Assembly (NCBI GenBank): GCA_017624275.1
Contig: JAGANG010000057.1
Location: forward strand, 1-37,263
Direction: 5' to 3'
DNA from: Spirochaetales bacterium
Lineage (GTDB): Bacteria > Spirochaetota > GWE2-31-10
DNA: 37,263 nt
Below the pieces are notes generated by a model. It was not told where the DNA came from. It was given only the letters and a program-made list of their open reading frames with translations, and did not search any database. A program made the position numbers and the translations under genes. Below are positions 25,584-34,972 of the stretch, piece by piece. Each line of letters opens with the position of its first letter. Within the stretch, counting starts at the first letter, position 1.

Positions 25584-26318
25584 ATGAACAAGCTAAATTT
25601 TATAATACTGATGGTTTCTTTTTGCAGTGTACTCTTATTCGGGAATGAAACTCAGCAAAAAGAAAACACATCTTCAACATGGGTTCAAAGTATGCGAGTT
25701 GCAAGAAAATCTCTGATAGATTCAAATAAAATTCAAGAACTGGAACGAATGGATAAAGATATTCTTTTAAAAATGAAAGAAAAAGATATTTCTGACAGTG
25801 AAAAAGATGCATGCAGATTAATTAATTACATAATAGTCTCAAGAAATTATTATTCTACTAATAACATAGCTCTCGGGCTGGAACTGCTTTATTCCAAATT
25901 TTCAGATAAAAATTATTTTTTAGATACGGTTTTTGATATAGCCAATTATGACTTTATGAAAAATCATTTAATTTTATCCACTGTACTCAACGGCTTCAAA
26001 AAATGTATTGGCACAAATGAAGATAAACTTTTTAAAAGCTACAAAATGATTGCTCCCAATTTTATACATTACATTTATGACCTATCAGAAATCGGCTCAA
26101 TACCAGTTATAACTTCCCTTATACAATTTTTGAATAGCTATTTTATTTTAGTAGAAGATGGAAAATTAACCGGTCATTACAATGCCGAAGCAGAAGACAC
26201 TTTCGGAAAATTGCAATCAGCATTACGAGGTGATTTAAAAAAATATAAAGGCGGAGTCGAATTACAAAAGAATTATAATTTCTACGTCAACAATCGCCGT
26301 GAACGTGGAGCATACTAA
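25584..26318 (+). CDS. Secreted or periplasmic protein of unknown function
   Basis: A 244-residue protein with an N-terminal signal sequence (MNKLNFIILMVSFCSVLLFG, likely cut after FGN). The mature part looks all-helical, with a Lys/Asp/Glu-rich segment (QELERMDKDILLKMKEKD) and no motif that I recognise. No lipobox: the Cys at residue 14 lies inside the hydrophobic core. GAGG lies 8 bases before the ATG. It is first in a run with the M32 carboxypeptidase (17 bases downstream) and the PHP phosphatase. Similar small secreted proteins of unknown role are common in Treponema. Confidence 0.75.
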   Translation: MNKLNFIILMVSFCSVLLFGNETQQKENTSSTWVQSMRVARKSLIDSNKIQELERMDKDILLKMKEKDISDSEKDACRLINYIIVSRNYYSTNNIALGLELLYSKFSDKNYFLDTVFDIANYDFMKNHLILSTVLNGFKKCIGTNEDKLFKSYKMIAPNFIHYIYDLSEIGSIPVITSLIQFLNSYFILVEDGKLTGHYNAEAEDTFGKLQSALRGDLKKYKGGVELQKNYNFYVNNRRERGAY

Positions 26319-26335
26319 TAAATAAGGAAATATAT

Positions 26336-27787
26336 ATGAATAAAGCTGAGAAAATTCTGAAACAATATAAAAATATAACATTAATCCAATATCTGGAACA
26401 AATTCTTGACTGGGACAGTGAAGTAAATTTACCGTCAGGCGGTTATGAATATCGTGCAGAACAAGCTGCTTGGTTGGCAAGTGTAGTTCACCAAAAACTC
26501 ACAGATCCGGAATTTGTCAATGATGTATTAAGCTTTATTCCCGATAATAATGGATTGCAAAAGGATGAAATCGCATTTATTAAACGAGTTGTAGAACTTG
26601 AACAAAAAATTCCCGAAAGACTCAGAGAAGAACAAGCCAGACTTTCAGCAAAAGCCGGCGGTATTTGGGAAGAAGCTAAAAAATCAGGCGATGATTCTGA
26701 TTTCATTCAAATACTAAATCAAATGATAAAATTAGAACGTGAATATTGTGATTGCAAAGGTTTTGAAAATGACGCTTACGATGCATTGCTTGATGATTAC
26801 GACAGGAATCTTTCATATTCATCTGTAGAAAATCTTTTTAACGATCTTATTCCGCAGCTGCAAGAACTCTTAGCCCATGCAAAAGAAGATAAAGGTGAGC
26901 TTCGTTTTTTTGCCGATAAGTCAAAACAGGAAAAACTAAGCAACATCATTATCCAAGAAATTGGTCTCGACCCGACACGTTCACGTTTGGATGTATCCAC
27001 TCACCCATTTACTGCTACACTCGGAGTCGGAGATGTTAGAATCACCACAAATTATGATGAAAACAATTTCACGTCTTCAATGTTTAGCACGTTACACGAA
27101 GGCGGTCATGCACTTTACGAATTAGAAACACAAAATATATTCGGCGATTCCCCTTGTGCATCAATTGTCTCGCTTGCACAACACGAATCTCAATCTCGTT
27201 TTTTTGAAAATATTATAGGACGAAGTAAAGCTTTTTGTGAATATATTTTCCCTCAATTAAGTAAAATCATCTTACCGGAAAATATCACTGCCGAAACTTT
27301 TCATCGTTGCGTAAACAGCGTTTCATATACTCCGATTCGTGTTGATTCAGACGAGCTTTATTACAATCTTCACATCGCATTACGTACAAAATTAGAGCAT
27401 GAATTAATCAACGGCAATTTGCAGGCCTCTGATTTAAATGAAGCATGGAATCAAGAATTCGAGCGTTTATTCAACAAAAAACTGCAATCAAAAAAAGACG
27501 GCTACCTGCAAGACGTTCACTGGTCTAGCGGACTGTTCGGTTATTTCCCGACATATACAATAGGAAATCTTATTGCTGCACAAGTTGCACAAAAATTAAA
27601 TAATGATACTGCAATTTTTTCAGGTAAATTTGACAAAGACAGTATTCCTACAATAAAAACTTGGTTGCGTAAAAATTTCTATATTCACGGTAATAAATAT
27701 TGTACTGAAGATTTCGTAAAAAAAGTTACCGGCGAAGCTCTAAACGCCAAACCTTTAATCGAAGACTTGAAAAAACGTTATTACTAA
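26336..27787 (+). CDS. M32-family metallocarboxypeptidase
   Basis: A 483-residue cytoplasmic zinc carboxypeptidase (Taq carboxypeptidase family, usually about 500). The metal motif is HEGGH at 254-258 in TLHEGGHALYE. Other M32 signatures are present: HPFTATLGVGDVRITTNYDE (the HPF and DxRxT blocks), HESQSRFFEN, PIRVDSDELYYNLHI and GYFPTYTIGN. It removes C-terminal residues from peptides, probably as part of peptide use. AAGGAA lies about 8 bases before the ATG. Tightly spaced with genes on both sides (17 and 13 bases), so probably co-transcribed. Confidence 0.93.
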   Translation: MNKAEKILKQYKNITLIQYLEQILDWDSEVNLPSGGYEYRAEQAAWLASVVHQKLTDPEFVNDVLSFIPDNNGLQKDEIAFIKRVVELEQKIPERLREEQARLSAKAGGIWEEAKKSGDDSDFIQILNQMIKLEREYCDCKGFENDAYDALLDDYDRNLSYSSVENLFNDLIPQLQELLAHAKEDKGELRFFADKSKQEKLSNIIIQEIGLDPTRSRLDVSTHPFTATLGVGDVRITTNYDENNFTSSMFSTLHEGGHALYELETQNIFGDSPCASIVSLAQHESQSRFFENIIGRSKAFCEYIFPQLSKIILPENITAETFHRCVNSVSYTPIRVDSDELYYNLHIALRTKLEHELINGNLQASDLNEAWNQEFERLFNKKLQSKKDGYLQDVHWSSGLFGYFPTYTIGNLIAAQVAQKLNNDTAIFSGKFDKDSIPTIKTWLRKNFYIHGNKYCTEDFVKKVTGEALNAKPLIEDLKKRYY

Positions 27788-27800
27788 GGAAAAACAACTA

Positions 27801-28652
27801 ATGCAAATTATCGCAGATACTCATTTACATTCAAATTTTTCTTCCGACGGAAAAAATTCTATAACCGAAATGGCATTATCAGCAATTGAAAAAGGACTAA
27901 AAATATTGACATTTACCGACCACGTAGATATCGATTATCCGCTTCATCCTGATCCTAAAACAGGTAAAGTAGAAATTTTTAATAAATTAAATGCAAATGA
28001 ATACCGCAATGCATTAGAAAATCTGCAACAAGAAATGAATAATAAATTGCAAATTTTAATCGGTGTTGAAACCGGATTGCAACCGAATAATTCCATTCAT
28101 TCAAGAACCAAAGATTTTACCGATACTCTTAATCCTGATTTTATAATCGCCAGTACACATTGTGCCTGCGGGCAAGTTTTAGCTCCTTACGATTTTTTTA
28201 AAGACAAAACGCAAAATGATGCATATCAAAAATATTTAGAAGATGTTCTTGCCAATCTTTCAATGACCGATAATTACGACACAGCCGCACATTTGGACTT
28301 TATAGAACGTTATTATCCTACAAAAAACGTTGAAGAAAAATTATTAAAATATAACCAATTTGCAGATATTATCGATGAGATTTTATTAACATTGATTCGT
28401 AAAGACAAAGCTTTAGAAATAAATACAGCCGGCATTCGTTACGGTTTGGGAGTTCCTCATCCGTCTATAGAAATTCTCTCTCGTTACAAAGAGCTCGGCG
28501 GAAAACTCATTACGATAGGAAGTGATGCCCATCGAGCGTGCGATATAGCAGCCGATTTTGAAATTGCAATTTTATATATGCAAAAAGCCGGATTTGATTC
28601 GTATTGTGTCTTCAAAAAAAGACAACCGGAATTAATTCCGTTAAAAAAATAA
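27801..28652 (+). CDS. PHP-domain phosphatase, histidinol-phosphatase-like
   Basis: A 283-residue PHP-superfamily metal phosphoesterase. The HxH motif is in ADTHLHSNFSSDG; further metal ligands lie in FTDHVD, ASTHCACG, AAHLDFIERY and GSDAHRACDI. This order matches the HisK-type histidinol-phosphatase family (hisJ subgroup), which makes histidinol. No other histidine-pathway gene is near, so the true substrate may be another phosphomonoester. It ends directly against the stop of the convergent glycosylase gene, with no terminator between. Confidence 0.85.
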   Translation: MQIIADTHLHSNFSSDGKNSITEMALSAIEKGLKILTFTDHVDIDYPLHPDPKTGKVEIFNKLNANEYRNALENLQQEMNNKLQILIGVETGLQPNNSIHSRTKDFTDTLNPDFIIASTHCACGQVLAPYDFFKDKTQNDAYQKYLEDVLANLSMTDNYDTAAHLDFIERYYPTKNVEEKLLKYNQFADIIDEILLTLIRKDKALEINTAGIRYGLGVPHPSIEILSRYKELGGKLITIGSDAHRACDIAADFEIAILYMQKAGFDSYCVFKKRQPELIPLKK

Positions 28653-29168
28653 TCACAAACAAATTAATTTACTTTTATATTCTTCTACAAGTTTTTCTTT
28701 AGGCCAATAAGCCTGATTCGCCGGACTTGTAGAAGGTAAATAATCAAACGGAATATTATACAATTTTGCACAGAGCTTCCGGTAAAGAGAAAATGCAGCT
28801 TTTCCGGTACAAAAAATTCGGCGAATTTTTGAACTGTTAATAATTTCACTGAAATCATTAGGTACGGCATTTTTTATAGAAGAATCTTCGGCTCCTTTTA
28901 TTTCACACGTCGAAAGTACATCCCACAATGCAATTTTATGTCGCAAAAGAAATTCTTTCCGTTCCTTTATAGCCCTGTCCGGCTCATCGGAATTATTTTT
29001 ATAAATAAATGTCTCGTTGAAAATTTCTGACAGCACTGGCCAAAAACGATTTTGCGGATGCATATAGAAAAAACCAGCATTGCGTGAAGCCGGAGAAGGC
29101 ATTGTTCCCAATATTAAAATTGTGCTTTCACTATTCCAAACAGGATTTATTTCATGAACAACTTGCAT
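28653..29168 (-). CDS. DNA-deoxyinosine glycosylase (uracil-DNA-glycosylase superfamily)
   Basis: A 171-residue DNA repair enzyme of UDG family 6. The N-terminal catalytic-pocket block is LGTMPSPASR with HPQNRFWPVL, and the centre has IALWDVLSTCEIKGAEDSSI. The C-terminal STSPANQAYW replaces the HPSP loop of classical UDG. These enzymes remove hypoxanthine, the product of adenine deamination, from DNA. AGAGGA lies about 4 bases before the ATG. It follows the DJ-1/PfpI gene by 25 bases on the same strand and is probably the last gene of the FIST operon. Confidence 0.85.
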   Translation of the reverse strand: MQVVHEINPVWNSESTILILGTMPSPASRNAGFFYMHPQNRFWPVLSEIFNETFIYKNNSDEPDRAIKERKEFLLRHKIALWDVLSTCEIKGAEDSSIKNAVPNDFSEIINSSKIRRIFCTGKAAFSLYRKLCAKLYNIPFDYLPSTSPANQAYWPKEKLVEEYKSKLICL

Positions 29169-29193
29169 TCTTCCTCTTACAATCTATTATTTT

Positions 29194-29781
29194 TCAAAAA
29201 AGTTCACTCTCAAAATTTTCCGGTAATTGATATTCCATTTGAGTTGCAATTTTGTACATTATGTCTTTATTATAAAGTATCCCGCAAAGGAATAAACCTA
29301 AATCAATGCCGGCAGTGACACCTTCTGCAGTAATAACATTTCCGTCAACCATAACACGCTTATCTACAACTTCACAGCCATAATCTGTCATACAAGAGAA
29401 AATCTTTTTATTTGCTGCAACTTTTTTGTTTTTAAGAAATCCCGCCACTCCCAAAAGTAAAGAACCACTGCATACAGAAACTAATTGAGCTTCTGGATTA
29501 ACAGTTTTTATATAGGAAATAAAATGTTCATCATTCATTAAGCGTCTGATTCCCAGTCCGCCAGGAATTATTACCATGTCATAATTTTTTAAACTATATC
29601 CTACCTTTTCAATATTAAAAGCTATTTTCCCGGTAGAATCTTTTATTGTATGTTCTAATCCGCAAATATCAATAAAAAGATCTTTGTCAAAAGACATTGA
29701 TTTAACACGAGACAACGAATCATAAACTCCGATAAAATCTAAAGCCGTAACTCCGTCATAAATTACAAATGCAATCTTCAT
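29194..29781 (-). CDS. DJ-1/PfpI-family protein
   Basis: A 195-residue protein of the class I glutamine amidotransferase-like fold. The nucleophile elbow is VSVCSGSLLLG with Cys104. The N-terminus IAFVIYDGVTALDFIGVYD and the segment MVIIPGGLG are typical of the isonitrile-hydratase/AraC-N subgroup. Possible activities are isonitrile hydration or a glyoxalase/chaperone role; none can be assigned. It starts 14 bases after the H-cluster/EAL gene, with only a weak GGGT ribosome site. Confidence 0.85.
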   Translation of the reverse strand: MKIAFVIYDGVTALDFIGVYDSLSRVKSMSFDKDLFIDICGLEHTIKDSTGKIAFNIEKVGYSLKNYDMVIIPGGLGIRRLMNDEHFISYIKTVNPEAQLVSVCSGSLLLGVAGFLKNKKVAANKKIFSCMTDYGCEVVDKRVMVDGNVITAEGVTAGIDLGLFLCGILYNKDIMYKIATQMEYQLPENFESELF

Positions 29782-29795
29782 AAAATTACCCGATA

Positions 29796-32700
29796 TTATT
29801 TTTTTTCATTAGGATTACATCTTGTATAGTTTGTAACCACACTAAATGAACCATCATCATTTTTTATCCCAGTAGCCAAAACTTTTATCCACACATATCG
29901 ACCGTCTTTTCTTTTTGCACGGTAAACATAGGAAACCGATTCATGAAAATTATCAGAAAGAATATGACGCATTCTCAACAAAAATCCCGGTAAATCTACA
30001 GGATGAATAACAGCTGATGTTTCCTTTTCCGTCCATGAAAGAACTTCTTCTTTTGAAAAACCTGATAAATCGGCAAATGCCTGATTAGTTTTTACAACAC
30101 TCATTTTTATAGCTGATAAAACTTTATTAGGTCGCTTGTTTATTTTCAATAAACACATACCTATAGGTGAATTATCTATAATCATATTCATTTCAGATTT
30201 GAACTTTATCAACTCTGTTTCTGAACTTTTTTCCAACGTAATATTATCTGCCAAAATATACAAAGTAAATCTTTGACCGGTAGAACTGATTTTCCAAATA
30301 TGAAACTTTGCCCAAATGATTTCATTAATTTTACGATGATGATATTTGAATACACATTGAGTCTCATTAGAAGTCGACATTGCATATTCTATCGCTGCTC
30401 TGAATTGCAACATATCACCGGCATCAAAATGGTCAAAAAAGCTCTTTTTAAATTCTCTATACGGTGTTTCGTCAAAACCGAATAAGCTTAAAAATTTATC
30501 ATTCACTCTGATAAAAGAAACACTGTCGTGAATACATTCAATAATTGCCGCAGCTCCGGAATAATTGGTAAACATAATAGTTTCACTTGATTCAGGATTA
30601 TACAAATTATTAATATTTAGATTACCGACAAAATGTTCTTTTTTAGGAACAACTTCTTTTATCGAAGCCTCTACAAGATTTTCAAACTGAATCTGCGGCA
30701 TTGGTTTGGCATACAAGAATCCTTGAACTACATCGCAGCCTATACTTTTTAAATAATCGGCTTGCGACACAGTTTCGACACCTTCGGCAACTGTAGACAA
30801 TTCCAAATCTTGTGCCATCCGGACAAGGGAACTAATGATATTTCCGCCCTTATCCATATTTGTATTACCACGTAAAAATCCCATATCCAGTTTCAAAATA
30901 TCAATCGGCATATTTTTTAACGTATTCAATGATGAATAACCACTTCCGAAATCATCCATCGCAATGATAAATCCAAGATTACGAATCTCGTTAATTCGCC
31001 TGATAAGTTGAACTTGGTCATTAATATAAGCACTTTCGGTTATTTCAAAATGCAACAAATGTGTAGGGATATCATATTTTTCTTTCAGACTTGCTATAAC
31101 ATCAATAATTTCATCAGTTTCGAGACTTATACGTGAAATATTCACCGAAATAGGAACCGGTTCCTCGCCTACTTCAATCCAATGTTTTATAGTCTCAAAA
31201 GATTTTCGCCAAATATATTGGTCTAATTCTTTTATAAAACCATTTTTTTCAAATATAGGGACAAACACTCCCGGCGAAATTATTGTTCCGTCAGCTTGAA
31301 TCCATCGACACAAAACTTCGGCACCAACCATTGCTCCGGAAGAATGATTATATTGCGGTTGAAAATATAAGTTAAATTCTTCATTTTCCAATGCTTTACG
31401 CATTTGTGAAGTAATCGACGCCTCTAACAAAAGTTTTTCTCGCATTTCATTATTGTAAAAACAATAAGTATTAAAACTTTTATCGTTAGTTTTATTCATC
31501 GCAAAAGAGGCAAAATTTATAATACGATCAATCGATTCATTATTATACCCAAGATTACACATTCCAAATCGCATTGTTACCGGGAAATCCACTCCCAAAT
31601 GAGAACAATCAAAATTTGTATTCTTAAATAACTCATTTAAAGTTCCTTCCGTCGACGGTATACACAATGCAAAAGAACCGCCACTGAATCTGGCACAAGT
31701 ACCTTGTTTTCCGACAATCATCTGAATTGCCAATGCTAAATGCGAAAGTACTTCATTACCTACTTCATAGCTGTACAAATCGTTTATTATATTGAACTTA
31801 TTAACATCACCGATACAAATAACAAATTGAGTCTGCGGATTTTTTTCTTGTAAAGAAGCAACATTCTTTTTAAATGTTGTGATGTTAGGTAATCCGGTTT
31901 GTATATCTGTGTTATATCTGATTTCAAGCTCGTCATTCACATAATGAATACAGCTTTCCATTTTTGCATAACCACACGCTATAGCTTTAATCAATTCATA
32001 ACAAGTTTTATATCCGCATGCATTACAATTTAAAGAGCGTTTTTCTTGTGTGTCTTTATGCATTAAAACAAAAATTTTATCTGTTACATCTTGCGGAATC
32101 CTATATTGTTGCTGATAACGGTCTTCAAATTCTCTATTGAAATCCTTGTAATTTAAATCCGAAAACAAATTGTTCAAATATTCAAATCGATCTTCTACAT
32201 TCTTATATTCTTCCAATTCGGCAAAAGCTTGTTGGCGTTTTTTCAAATATTCCAAAATAATATTATAAGAATTACTGCCTTTTTTTTCTATTCCGCCTCC
32301 GGCAACACAACCGTCTTTACAATTTAAGAAATCGACAAATAGCGGCTGAATAAAATTAGGATCATCTTTTCTTGAATGAAAATGTCGAATATTTCTGATA
32401 GCTTCATTTAATCCTTCATAACCGACAATCATCTCACTCGGCGGAAAAAATAAACTAATCATTTCCTTAAAAGTTCCTTTAATCGAAAAAACATTCCCCA
32501 AACCGGAAGTAGTCAAATCACTTTCTGCATGGTAATTATCAAGCGGAATATTATCAAAATGTTTCATTAAGTTTTGGAAAGTAACATTGTAATTAATATT
32601 ATTATCAGTATTTACAGACTTCAACTCATCATCTTTAGCAATACACGGACTGATTAAAGCAATTGTAGATGTATCACCAAGATATTTATGAGCATATATT

Positions 32701-33233
32701 GCAGTACAAATTGCCGGTGATTGAATCGGAATAATATGTTCGATCAATTCCGGATCGTATTTTTCTACATAATTAATTAATACCGAACATGTATTGGCAA
32801 TATATTTTTTTACACCTCTAGAATTTGCATTATTACGGATAAAATTTACATTAGCCCACAAAGCTATTTCTGCACCGTAAGCTAAATCATAAATTTTATA
32901 AACTCCCAAAGAACGTAAATAGCCAAGAATTTCGTATGCTTTCTGAGCATATATAAGATAGAAAGACGGATCGATTATAATTGAAATTCTTTTGCCAGCG
33001 GCTAAATCAGCAAAAAAAGTTTCAGTATCATCAAAAAACTCTCTTGCCTGACGATTACATGTCACAAGACAATTTCCACAATGAATACATTTCTCTGAAG
33101 ATACATTAATTCTATGTTTTCCATTTTTAATAAATGAAACATTTGCACCGGTTATAGGACAAGTAACTATACATTTATTACAACTGATACATTTATCATT
33201 TGTAAAAACCAATCCTTTATTAAATCGTACCAT
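29796..33233 (-). CDS. Sensory H-cluster (HydS-like) protein fused to GGDEF-EAL-PAS
   Basis: A 1145-residue cytoplasmic signalling protein. Order: two [4Fe-4S] ferredoxin motifs (Cys15/18/21/25 and 49/52/55/59); an [FeFe]-hydrogenase large-subunit-like domain with Cys149 (NTCS), Cys197 (SPCIAK) and Cys305/309 (NCKDGC), the four positions that hold the H-cluster; a CxxC-G-Y-x2-C cluster domain (Cys403, 406, 411, 428); a GGDEF domain near 440-590 whose active site is degenerate (GGSFA); an EAL domain near 600-850 with EVL, NIS, EITES, DDFGSGYSSL, KLD and AEGVET; then two PAS domains. It should break down c-di-GMP under control of a redox or H2-type signal (inferred). The ATG at 33233 has GGGGAGAG upstream; an in-frame ATG 12 codons earlier would overlap the FIST gene. 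Confidence 0.88.
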   Translation of the reverse strand: MVRFNKGLVFTNDKCISCNKCIVTCPITGANVSFIKNGKHRINVSSEKCIHCGNCLVTCNRQAREFFDDTETFFADLAAGKRISIIIDPSFYLIYAQKAYEILGYLRSLGVYKIYDLAYGAEIALWANVNFIRNNANSRGVKKYIANTCSVLINYVEKYDPELIEHIIPIQSPAICTAIYAHKYLGDTSTIALISPCIAKDDELKSVNTDNNINYNVTFQNLMKHFDNIPLDNYHAESDLTTSGLGNVFSIKGTFKEMISLFFPPSEMIVGYEGLNEAIRNIRHFHSRKDDPNFIQPLFVDFLNCKDGCVAGGGIEKKGSNSYNIILEYLKKRQQAFAELEEYKNVEDRFEYLNNLFSDLNYKDFNREFEDRYQQQYRIPQDVTDKIFVLMHKDTQEKRSLNCNACGYKTCYELIKAIACGYAKMESCIHYVNDELEIRYNTDIQTGLPNITTFKKNVASLQEKNPQTQFVICIGDVNKFNIINDLYSYEVGNEVLSHLALAIQMIVGKQGTCARFSGGSFALCIPSTEGTLNELFKNTNFDCSHLGVDFPVTMRFGMCNLGYNNESIDRIINFASFAMNKTNDKSFNTYCFYNNEMREKLLLEASITSQMRKALENEEFNLYFQPQYNHSSGAMVGAEVLCRWIQADGTIISPGVFVPIFEKNGFIKELDQYIWRKSFETIKHWIEVGEEPVPISVNISRISLETDEIIDVIASLKEKYDIPTHLLHFEITESAYINDQVQLIRRINEIRNLGFIIAMDDFGSGYSSLNTLKNMPIDILKLDMGFLRGNTNMDKGGNIISSLVRMAQDLELSTVAEGVETVSQADYLKSIGCDVVQGFLYAKPMPQIQFENLVEASIKEVVPKKEHFVGNLNINNLYNPESSETIMFTNYSGAAAIIECIHDSVSFIRVNDKFLSLFGFDETPYREFKKSFFDHFDAGDMLQFRAAIEYAMSTSNETQCVFKYHHRKINEIIWAKFHIWKISSTGQRFTLYILADNITLEKSSETELIKFKSEMNMIIDNSPIGMCLLKINKRPNKVLSAIKMSVVKTNQAFADLSGFSKEEVLSWTEKETSAVIHPVDLPGFLLRMRHILSDNFHESVSYVYRAKRKDGRYVWIKVLATGIKNDDGSFSVVTNYTRCNPNEKK

Positions 33234-33252
33234 ATTCTCTCCCCGTACTTTC

Positions 33253-34374
33253 TTATTCAAAAACAACAAGCACTAAAGTCTGGTTTAATTGAGTAAAATT
33301 TATTTGTTCCCCAAATCCGGAAATACCAATAAAATCTCCGTAATCTGATTTTAAATTTTGAACAAAAGCATCAAAAACTTTGTTTTTTTCAAATAATTTT
33401 GAACGGTTAAAACAATTAATTGCGATTGTAAATGCTGGTTTTTCAATAACACTTTTTATTGCTTTTACCGTTCTTTTACGCACAATTTCAAAATCATTAA
33501 GTTCCATCATGCAAAGTCTCGTGTAATTATAAATTCGCACATAAAAACTTAAGCTTCCGTCATCTAAAATTTTATCACAATCCGTAATATAAACTTGCCC
33601 GTCTTGAATTCTTCCGAGCGGATGATAGAGTATATAATCCGACAACTCTTCTTTTTTTATGCCTAAAGTTTTCGAAATAACTTCGGTAATAGGTTTTTTA
33701 TCCAATTCATAAACCGTAAGTTCGTCTCGATTTACATCTGTTACCGTGAAAAAATGTTTTGTAGGTTGATAAATGTTTTCTTTATAAAGAAAGACCTTTC
33801 CTCGCAAATTACGCAATATAAGAAAAACACACGCATTATCAAAAATCTTTCCGTTGAGCGAAACCAAAGTTTGTGCAGCATTGTCTCCACAACCTGCATT
33901 TCCACCGACTACGGGTATATTAATAGGTTTCAAAATACTGGCAAAAGTATCAAGAACTAATTCTTCACTTTTTCCTCGAGCTGTAGAAAATTCCAAACAA
34001 ATTGCATTTTCTGTAGAAGAAATCGATTTAACTGCATTTTTTATACTTTGTACGTATTTCATAGGATAACGATTAATTTCTTTTAAAACACCAAACGAAC
34101 ATTCAATATCGGAAATTAATGATAATGATGTAAGTGAGCGATGAGCATACCCGAGTGATGAAAATCCTACATAAGTAGTAGCTCCGATAATTGTAGAATT
34201 AGGAAATCTTTTTTTAAATTGTATTGAATACCATTCAAAATTTTCATAATCAGAAAAGAATACAATTGCTACCGGTTGTTTTGCCCCGGCCTTTTTCAAG
34301 ATTTGTACACAATTTTCTTCAAAAGCCGTTTCCTTATCTTCTTCTGTACTAAATCCAACAACATATCTTTCCAT
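33253..34374 (-). CDS. FIST-domain sensor protein
   Basis: A 373-residue protein with FIST_N (about 1-190: VAIVFFSDY, STIIGATTYVGFSS, IPVVGGNAGCGDN) followed by FIST_C (about 215-370: YHPLGRI, GISGFGEQINF). Family knowledge: FIST domains are small-molecule sensors, thought to bind amino acids, that occur with GGDEF, EAL and chemotaxis proteins. No membrane segment. GGGGT lies 9 bases before the ATG. First gene of the operon; the H-cluster/EAL gene starts 19 bases after its stop, so the two proteins probably work in one pathway. Confidence 0.88.
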   Translation of the reverse strand: MERYVVGFSTEEDKETAFEENCVQILKKAGAKQPVAIVFFSDYENFEWYSIQFKKRFPNSTIIGATTYVGFSSLGYAHRSLTSLSLISDIECSFGVLKEINRYPMKYVQSIKNAVKSISSTENAICLEFSTARGKSEELVLDTFASILKPINIPVVGGNAGCGDNAAQTLVSLNGKIFDNACVFLILRNLRGKVFLYKENIYQPTKHFFTVTDVNRDELTVYELDKKPITEVISKTLGIKKEELSDYILYHPLGRIQDGQVYITDCDKILDDGSLSFYVRIYNYTRLCMMELNDFEIVRKRTVKAIKSVIEKPAFTIAINCFNRSKLFEKNKVFDAFVQNLKSDYGDFIGISGFGEQINFTQLNQTLVLVVFE

Positions 34375-34454
34375 TTTACATTACCCCGTTTACATAATAA
34401 AAACAACTTCTGATTGTTATAATAATTATGTAATAAAAAAATCACAAATAGAAT

Positions 34455-34483
34455 ATTATTTTATAACCTTATTCATTTGTCAG
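34455..34483 (-). promoter_or_regulatory. Promoter of the FIST/H-cluster operon
   Basis: On the minus strand CTGACA (34483-34478, 5 of 6), 17 bases, then AATAAT (34460-34455, 5 of 6). The leader is about 75 bases and carries a weak AACAA/TTGTT dyad. A GTACA/TGTAC dyad further upstream (near 34584-34598) could be a regulator site. Confidence 0.55.
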
Positions 34484-34688
34484 AAATGACTCAATTTTAA
34501 CATGAAAATAATCTTTTATATCTGTATATGTATAAAAAAACGATTTTTCAAAAAAATATGCAGAAAATTTAAAAAAAATAAGTACAAGAACTGTACATTC
34601 TCGTATTATTCGTAAAAAGGATAAAGCCATTCACTTTATACAAAACTTTTTGTTTAAATAAAAAAAGTAACTTACGTTTATATAAATA

Positions 34689-34724
34689 ACAGCACAGTGT
34701 CACGCAAGGCAACGTCTGTGCTGT
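34689..34724. repeat. 9-bp perfect hairpin beside the transposase relic
   Basis: ACAGCACAG and CTGTGCTGT pair around 18 bases, just after the stop of the relic at 34735-34884. No clear T run follows on either strand, so it is not a standard terminator. Confidence 0.45.
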
Positions 34725-34734
34725 CATTAAAAAA

Positions 34735-34884
34735 TTACTCTGTTATCTCGTTGCCGTTTTCGTCCGGTTCAACTTCTGTTAATTCGCTGATTTACCAATG
34801 TAAAATAAACAAGTCCCAATTGTTCACAAGCTTTCTGTGTTCCGATTTCATCTGATAATTTTATAGCTCTTTGCTGTATGTCAT
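34735..34884 (-). pseudogene. Remnant of an IS3-type transposase OrfA
   Basis: Three short segments in shifting frames on the minus strand: MTYSKEL, then RAIKLSDEIGTQKACEQLGL with VYFTL, then ISELTEVEPDENGNEITE before a stop. The middle piece resembles the helix-turn-helix start of IS3/IS911-type OrfA proteins (the common 'ALKLSDEIG...AAEQLGI' pattern). At least two frameshifts break it and no OrfB is present, so it is dead. The identification rests on pattern memory only. Confidence 0.45.
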
Positions 34885-34972
34885 TTTTTCACATCATTTT
34901 ATTTTCGGGTATTTTGCGACTGTACTTTTATGATAACCTTTCAACGAACTCACCACTGTTCCCTGAACAACA

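Noticed and set aside
29796..33233. Catalytic [FeFe]-hydrogenase
   Set aside because: The TSCCP and MPC contexts are altered and the domain is fused to EAL and PAS output, which points to sensing and not to bulk H2 turnover.
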